Positions 52,301 to 61,300 of a stretch of 64,000 nucleotides of DNA are shown one piece after another. The notes under the pieces are model-generated. The model was given only the letters and a program-made list of their open reading frames with translations. It was not told where the DNA came from and did no database searches. The DNA comes from Sipunculus nudus (lineage: Eukaryota > Annelida > Sipuncula > Golfingiida > Sipunculidae), in NCBI GenBank assembly GCA_026874595.1, contig CM049320.1, forward strand, positions 44,586,714 through 44,650,713, read 5' to 3'. Position 1 is the first letter of the stretch, and every line of letters begins with the position of its first letter. The position numbers and the translations under genes were made by a program.

Positions 52301-55300
52301 GTTTTCAGTGGTAGATCCAGAACCTAACACTGATGATGTGGAGTGTCGGTCGGGCCTTGTAGATTGTTATCAGTGGTAGATCCAGAACCTAATACTTATG
52401 GTTTGGAGGGTCGATTGGGCCATGTAGATTGTAATCAGTAGTAGATCCAGAACCTAACACTGATGGTGTTGAGGGTCGGTTGGTCGGGTCATGTAGATTC
52501 AAGTAGATCAAGAACCTAAGACTAATGGTGTTGAGGGTCAAGGGTCGATCGGTCGGGCCATGTAGATTGTTATCAGTGGTAGATCCAGAACGTTACAATG
52601 ATGGTGTTTAGGGTCGGTCGGTCGGGCCATGTGGATAGTTATCAGTGGTGGATCCAGAACCTTACACTGATGGTTTGGAGGGTCGGTAGGGCCATGTAGA
52701 TTGTTATCAGTGGTAGATCCAGAATCTAAGACTAATGGTGTGGAGGGTCGGTCGGGCCATGTGGATTGTTTTCAGTGATAGACCAACAACCCAACACTGA
52801 TGGTGTGGAGGGTCGGTTGGTCGGGCCATGGATATTGTTATCAGTGGTAGATCCAAAACCTAACACTGATGGTATTGAGGGTCGGTCGGTCGGGCCATGT
52901 AGATTGTTATTAGTGGTAGATAAAGAACCTTACACCGATGGTGTGGAGGGTCGGTCGTTCGGGCTCTGTATAATGTTTTCATTGGTAGATCCAGAACCTA
53001 ACACTGATGATGTGGAGGGTCGGTCGGGCCGTGTAAATTGTTATCAGTGGGAGATCGAAAACCTAAGACTGATGGTGTAGAGGGTCGGTCGGGCCATGTA
53101 GATTGTTATCAGTGGTAGATCAAGAACCTAAGACTGATGGTGTAGAGGGTCGGTCGGGCCATGTAGATTGTTATCAGTGGTAGATCAAGAACCTAAGACT
53201 GATGGTGTGGAGGGTCGGTCGGGCCATGGATATTGTTATCAGTGGTAGATCCAAAACCTAAGAATGATGGTGTGTAGGGTCGGTCGAGCCATGTGGATTG
53301 TTATCAGTGGTAGATCCAAAACCTAAGACTGATGGTGTGGAGGGTCAGTTGGTCGGGCTCTTTAAAATGTTTTCAGTGGTAGATCCAGAACCTAACACTG
53401 ATGATGTGGAGTGTCGGTCGGGCCTTGTAGATTGTTATCAGTGGTAGATCCAGAACCTAATACTTATGGTTTGGAGGGTCGATTGGGCCGAGTAGATTGT
53501 AATCAATAGTAGATCCAGAACCTAACACTGATGGTGTTGAGGGTCGGTTGGTCGGGTCATGTAGATTCAAGTAGATCAAGAACCTAAGACTAATGGTGTT
53601 GAGGGTCAAGGGTCGATCGGTCGGGCCATGTAGATTGTTATCAGTGGTAGATCCAGAACGTTACAATGATGGTGTTTAGGGTCGGTCGTTCGGGCCATGT
53701 GGATAGTTATCAGTGGTGGATCCAGAACCTTACACTGATGGTTTGGAGGGTCGGTAGGGCCATGTAGATTGTTATCAGTGGTAGATCCAGAACCTAAGAC
53801 TAATTGTGTCGAGGGTCGGTCGGGCCATGTGGATTGTTTTCAGTGATAGACCAACAACCCAACACTGATGGTGTGGAGGGTCGGTTGGTCGGGCCATGGA
53901 TATTGTTATCAGTGGTAGATCCAAAACCTAGCACTGATGGTATTGAGGGTCGGTCGGTCGGGCCATGTAGATTGTTATTAGTGGTAGATATAGAACCTTA
54001 CACCGATGGTATGGAGGGTCGGTCGTTCGGGCTCTGTATAATGTTTTCAGTGGTAGATCCAGAACCTAACACTGATGATGTGGAGGGTCGGTCGGGCCGT
54101 GTAAATTGTTATCAGTGGGAGATCCAAAACCTAAGACTGATGGTGTAGAGGGTTGGTCGGGCCATGTGGATTGTTATCAGTGGTAGATCAAGAACCTAAG
54201 ACTGATGGTGTAGAGGGTCGGTCGGGCCATGTAGATTGTTATCAGTGGTAGATCAAGAACCTAAGACTGATGGTGTGGAGGGTCGGTCGGGCCATGGATA
54301 TTGTTATCAGTGGTAGATCCAAAACCTAAGACTGTGGTATGGAGGGTCGGTCGGGCCATGGATAATGTTATAAGTGGTAGATCCAAAACCTTAGACTGAT
54401 GGTGTGTAGGGTCGAAGGTCATGTAGATTGATATCAGTGGTAGATAAAGAACCTTACACTGATGGTGTGGAGGGTCGGTCGGGCCAGGTGGATTGTTATC
54501 AGATATAGGTCCAGAACCTAACAGCGATGGTGTGGAGGGTCGGTCGGGCCATGTATATTGTTGACAGTGGTAGATCCAGAACTTTACACTGATGGTTTGG
54601 AGGGTCGGTCGGGCCATGTGGTTTGTTATCAGTGGTAGATCCAGAACCTAAGACTGATGGTGTGTAGGGTCGGTCGGGCCATGGATATTGTTATCAGTGG
54701 TAGATCCAAAACCTAAGACTGATGGTGTTGAGGGTCGGTCGGTCGGGCCATGTAGATTGTTATTAGTGGTAGATAAAGAACCTTACACCGATGGTGTGGA
54801 GGGTCGGTCGGACCATGTATATTGTTATGAGTTGTAGATCCAGAACCTTACACTGATGGTTTGGAGGGTCGGTCGGGCCATGTGGTTTGTTATCAGTGGT
54901 AGATCCAGAACCTAAGACTTATGGTGTGTAGGGTCGGTCGGGCCATGGATATTGTCATCAGTGGTAGATCCAGAACCTAAGACTGATGGTGTGTAGGGTC
55001 GGTCGGGCCATGGATATTGTTATCAGTGGAAGATCCAAAACCTAAGACTGATGGTGTTGAGGGTCAGTTGGTCGGGCTCTTTAAAATGTTTTCAGTGGTA
55101 GATCCAGAACCTAACACTGATGATGTGGAGTGTCGGTCGGGCCTTGTAGATTGTTATCAGTGGTAGATCCAGAACCTAATACTTATGGTTTGGAGGGTCG
55201 ATTGGGCCATGTAGATTGTAATCAGTAGTAGATCCAGAACCTAACACTGATGGTGTTGAGGGTCGGTTGGTCGGGTCATGTAGATTCAAGTAGATCAAGA

Positions 55301-58300
55301 ACCTAAGACTAATGGTGTTGAGGGTCAAGGGTCGATCGGTCGGGCCATGTAGATTGTTATCAGTGGTAGATCCAGAACGTTACAATGATGGTGTTTAGGG
55401 TCGGTCGGTCGGGCCATGTGGATAGTTATCAGTGGTGGATCCAGAACCTTACACTGATGGTTTGGAGGGTCGGTAGGGCCATGTAGATTGTTATCAGTGG
55501 TAGATCCAGAATCTAAGACTAATGGTGTGGAGGGTCGGTCGGGCCATGTGGATTGTTTTCAGTGATAGACCAACAACCCAACACTGATGGTGTGGAGGGT
55601 CGGTTGGTCGGGCCATGGATATTGTTATCAGTGGTAGATCCAAAACCTAACACTGATGGTATTGAGGGTCGGTCGGTCGGGCCATGTAGATTGTTATTAG
55701 TGGTAGATAAAGAACCTTACACCGATGGTGTGGAGGGTCGGTCGTTCGGGCTCTGTATAATGTTTTCATTGGTAGATCCAGAACCTAACACTGATGATGT
55801 GGAGGGTCGGTCGGGCCGTGTAAATTGTTATCAGTGGGAGATCGAAAACCTAAGACTGATGGTGTAGAGGGTCGGTCGGGCCATGTAGATTGTTATCAGT
55901 GGTAGATCAAGAACCTAAGACTGATGGTGTAGAGGGTCGGTCGGGCCATGTAGATTGTTATCAGTGGTAGATCAAGAACCTAAGACTGATGGTGTGGAGG
56001 GTCGGTCGGGCCATGGATATTGTTATCAGTGGTAGATCCAAAACCTAAGAATGATGGTGTGTAGGGTCGGTCGAGCCATGTGGATTGTTATCAGTGGTAG
56101 ATCCAAAACCTAAGACTGATGGTGTGGAGGGTCGGTCGGGCCATGGATATTGTTATCAGTGGTAGATCCAAAACCTAAGACTGTGGTATGGAGGGTCGGT
56201 CGGGCCATGGATAATGTTATAAGTGGTAGATCCAAAACCTTAGAATGATGGTGTGTAGGGTCGAAGGTCATGTAGATTGATATCAGTGGTAGATAAAGAA
56301 CCTTACACTGATGGTGTGGAGGGTCGGTCGGGCCAGGTGGATTGTTATCAGTGATAGGTCCAGAACCTAACACCGATGGTGTGGAGGGTAGGTCGGGCCA
56401 TGTATATTGTTAACAGTGGTAGATCCAGAACCTTACACTGATGGTTTGGAGGGTCGGTCGGGCCATGTGGTTTGTTAATAGTGGTAGATCCAGAACCTAA
56501 GACTGATGGTGTGTAGGGTCGGTCGGACCATGGATATTGTTATCAGTGGTAGATCCAAAACCTAAGACTGATGGTGTGTAGGGTCGGTCGGTCGGGCCAT
56601 GTAGATTGTTATTAGTGGTAGATAAAGAACCTTACACCGATGGTGTGGAGGGTCGGTCGGGCCATGTATATTGTTATCAGTGGTAGATCCAGAACCTTAC
56701 ACTGATGGTTTGGAGGGTCGGTCGGGCCATGTGGTTTGTTATCAGTGGTAGATCCAGAACCTAAGACTGATGGTGTGTAGGGTCGGTCGGGCCATGGATA
56801 TTGTTATCAGTGGTAGATCCAGAACCTAAGACTGATGGTGTGTAGGGTCGGTCGGGCCATGGATATTGTTATCAGTGGTAGATCCAAAACCTAACACTGA
56901 TGATGTGGAGTGTCGGTCGGGCCTTGTAGATAGTTATCAGTGGTAGATCCAGAACCTAATACTTATGGTTTGGAGGGTCGATTGGGCCATGTAGATTGTA
57001 ATCAGTAGTAGATCCAGAACCTAACACTGATGGTGTTGAGGGTCGGTTGGTCGGATCATGTAGATTCAAGTAGAAGAACCTAAGACTAATGGTGCTGAGG
57101 GTCAAGGGTCGATCGGTCGGGCCATGTAGATTGTTATCAGTGGTAGATCCAGAACGTTACAATGATGGTGTTTAGGGTCGGTCGGTCGGGCCATGTGGAT
57201 AGTTATCAGTGGTGGATCCAGAACCTTACACTGATGGTTTGGAGGGTCGGTAGGGCCATGTAGATTGTTATCAGTGGTAGATCCAGAACCTAAGACTAAT
57301 GGTATGGAGGGTCGGTCGGGCCATGTGGATTGTTTTCAGTGATAGACTAACAACCCAACACTGATGGTGTGGAGGGTCGGTTGGTCGGGCCATGGATATT
57401 GTTATCAGTGGTTGATTCAAAACCTAACAGTGATGGTGTTGAGGGTCGGTCGGTCGGGCCATGTAGATTGTTATCAGTGGTAGATCCAGAACCTAAGACT
57501 AATGGTGTGGACGGTCGGTCGGGCCATGTGGATTGTTCAAGATCAAGAACCTTAACACTGATGGTTTGGAGGATCGGTCGGGCCATGTAGATTGTTATCA
57601 GTGGTAGATCTAGAACCTAAGACTGATGGTGTGTAGGGTCGGTCGGGCCATGGATATTGTTCTCAGTGGTAGATCCAAAACCTAACACTGATGGTATTGA
57701 GGGTCGGTCGGTCGGGCCATGTAGATTTTTATTAGTGGTAGATAAAGAACCTTACACCGATGGTATGGAGGGTCGGTCGTTCGGGCTCTGTATAATGTTT
57801 TCAGTGGTAGATCCAGAACCTAAGACTGATGATGTGGAGGGTCGGTCGGGCCGTGTAAATTGTTATCAGTGGGAGATCCAGGACATAAGCCTGATGGTGT
57901 GGAGGGTCGGTCTGTCGGGCCATGTAGATTGTTATCACTGGTAGATCCAGAACCTAAGACTAATGGTGTGGAGGGTCGGTCGGGCCATGTGGATTGTTTT
58001 CAGTGATAGACCAACAACCCGACACTGTTGGTGTGGAGGGTCGGTTGGTCGGGCCATGGATATTGTTATCAGTGGTAGATTCAAAACCTAACACTGATGG
58101 TGTTGAGGGTCGGTCGGTCGGGCCATGTAGATTGTTATCAGTGGTAGATCCAGAACCTAATACTAATGGTGTGGACGGTCGGTCGGGCCATGTGGATTGT
58201 TCAAGATCAAGAACCTTAACACTGATGGTTTGGAGGATCGGTCGGGCCATGTAGATTGTTATCAGTGGTAGATATAGAACCTACGACTGATGGTGTGTAG

Positions 58301-61300
58301 GGTCGGTCGGGCCATGGATATTGTTATCAGTGGTAGATCCAAAACCTAACACTGATGGTATTGAGGGTCGGTCGGTCGGGCCATGTAGATTGTTATTAGT
58401 GGTAGATAAAGAACCTTACACCGATGCTGTGGAGGGTCGGTCGTTCGGGCTCTGTATAATGTTTTCAGTGGTAGATCCAGAACCTAAGACTGATGATGTG
58501 GAGGGACGGTCGGGCCGTGTAAATTGTTATCAGTGGGAGATCCAGAACATAAGCCTGATGGTGTGGAGGGTCGGTCTGTCGGGCCATGTAGATTGTTATC
58601 TCTGGTAGATCCAGAACTTAATACTGATGGTTTGGAGGGTCAATTGGGCCATGTAGATTGTAATCAATAGTAGATCCAGAACCTAACACTGATGGTGTTG
58701 AGGATCGGTCGGTCGGGCCATGTAGATTGTTATTACTGGTAGAAAAAGAACCTTACACCGATGGTGTGGAGGGTCAGTCGTTCGGGCTCTGTATAATGTT
58801 TTCAGTGATAGATCCAGAACCTAACACTGATGGTGTGGAGAGTCGGTCGGTCGGCCATGTAGGTTGTTTTCAGTGGTAGATCCAGAACATAACACTGATG
58901 TCGTGGAGGAACGGTCGGTCGGGCCGTGTATATTGTTAGCAGTGGTAGATTCAGAAACTTACACTAATGGTGTGGAGGGTTGGTCGGGTGATGTAGATTG
59001 TTATCAGTGGTAGATCCAGAACCTAAGACTGAGGATGTGGAGAGTGGGTCGGGCCATGTAGATTGTTATCAGTGGTGATCCAGGACCTAAGACTGATGGT
59101 GTGGAGGGACGGTCGCCGGGTCATGTTGATTGTCATCAGGGGTAGATCCAGAACCTTAACAATGATGGTGTGGAGGGTCGGTCGGGCCATGTGGATTGTT
59201 ATCAGTGATAGATCCAGAACCTAACACCGATGTTGTGGAGGTCGGTCGGGCCATGTATATTGTTATCAGCAGTAGATCAAGAACCTAAGACTAATGGTGT
59301 TGAGGGTCAAGGGTCGATCGGTCGGGCCATGTAGATTGTTATCAGTGGTAGATCCAGAACGTTACAATGATGGTGTTTAGGGTCGGTCGGTCGGGCCATG
59401 TGAATAGTTATCAGTGGTGGATCCAGAACCTTACACTGATGGTTTGGAGGGTCGGTCGGGCCACGTAGATTGTTATCAGTGGTAGATCCAAAACCTAAGA
59501 CTGATGGTGTAGAGGGTCGGTCGGGCCATGTAGATTGTTATCAGTGGTAGATCAAGAACCTAAGACTGATGGTGTGGAGGGTCGGTCGGGCCATGGATAT
59601 TGTTATCAGTGGTAGATCCAAAACCTAAGACTGATGGTGTTGAGGGTCAGTTGGTCGGGCTCTTTAAAATGTTTTAAGTGGTAGATCCAGAACCTAACAC
59701 CGATGATGTGGAGTGTCGGACGGGCCTTGGAGATTGTTATCAGTGGTAGATCCAGAACATAAGACTGATGGTGTGGAGGGTCGGTCTGTCGGGCCATGTT
59801 GACTGTTATCACTGGTAGATCCAGAACCTAATACTTATGGTTTGGAGGGTCGATTGGGCCATGTAGATTGTAATCAGTAGTAGATCCAGAACCGAACACT
59901 GATGGTGTTGAGGGTCGGTTGGTCGGGTCATGTAGACTGTTATTTGTGGTAGATCCAAAACCTAACACTGATGGTGTTGAGGGTCGGTTTGTCGGGTCAT
60001 GTAGATTGTTATTTGTGGTAGATAAAGAACCTTACACCGATGGTGTGGAGGGTCGGTCGTTCGGGCTCTGTATAATTTTTCAGTGGTAGATCCAGAACCT
60101 AACACTGATGGTGTGGAGGGTCGGTCGGTCGGCCATGTAGGTTGTTATCAGTGGTAGATCCAGAACTAACACTGATGTCGTGGAGGAACGGTCGGTCGGG
60201 CCGTGTATATTGTTAGCAGTGGTAGATTCAGAAACTTACACTAATGGTGTGGAGGGTTGGTCGGGTGATGTAGATTGTTATCAGTGGTAGATTCAGAACC
60301 TAAAACTGATGATGTGGAGGGTGGGTCGGGCCTTGTAGATTGCTATCAGTGGTGATCCAGAACCTAAGACTGATGGTGTGGAGGGACGGTCGCCGGGTCA
60401 TGTTGATTGTTATCAGGGGTAGATCCAGAACCGTAACATTGATGGTGTGGAGGGTCGGTTGGGCCATGTGGATTGTTATCAGCGGTAGATCCAGAACCTT
60501 ACATTGATGGTGCTGAGGCTCGGTCGGTCGGTCCATGTATTTTCGGAATCCAAAGCGCGACTGTCGATGACGTTATCCGCTGAGGGGGTTAGGTGTTCGG
60601 ACTGGAGCGCCTGCGTGCGGTGTGATTTTTTCCAAGTTTATCATGTTTATCATTGTGATAACTGATTTGTATGACAATTTCGTGTAACGATGAACTAAGT
60701 CATTCAAGTGATTTATAAACTTTTGAGCTTACCGTTTTCAGATTTTTATGCACCTCGCCATGCAGAGATAGCGAATGACGGCAGTCGTCCGACCAAACGT
60801 TTACAATTGGAATGGGTGTATCCTTCTACGACCAATTAAGGCTTCTAATTAAATATTAGCCCAAACATACTTTTCAGTGATTTCCAAACGGAACCAAAGC
60901 AATATATTAAATATCTGTGCAATTAATCCAAATGGCCCCTTAAACTATAATATGCGATACTTACTATATATGCACATGTTCATTTAATACAAATCAGATT
61001 ATCAAAATAACAAATAAGTGTATACAAGTACATGTCATAAGAAAAAAACACAAGTGTTTGCAGCTATTCAATTGATAGTGATAAAATATGTATAACCTGT
61101 GTATGTCCGTCCCTCCTTTGTCATCTGGGTTCACGAGTCCCTTAATGTTCAGATCGTGTTAAAAGAGTCCTGTCTAATCAGACCACTTGAGACCAGTCCC
61201 ATGGGTGGTCGCCTGTCCATCATATTTCCTTCTTCTAAATTTTTATTTAAAAATAATAATTAGAACAATGATTCTATGTTTAAAATGTCCTGTAACTGCT

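Noticed and set aside
48711-58608. Recurring ORFs of 95-118 residues on both strands ([12 protein letters not shown]... and the minus-strand GPTDPPHH type)
   Set aside because: They recur at the 2,306, 2,787 and 664 bp offsets of the satellite and change with the repeat unit. No start context, codon bias or domain supports coding.
60541-60630. Open stretch after the satellite as the missing exon between 46537 and 62673
   Set aside because: No acceptor or donor in the needed phases and no HELP sequence. The exon at 60742-60817 fits both phases and carries LQLEWV.
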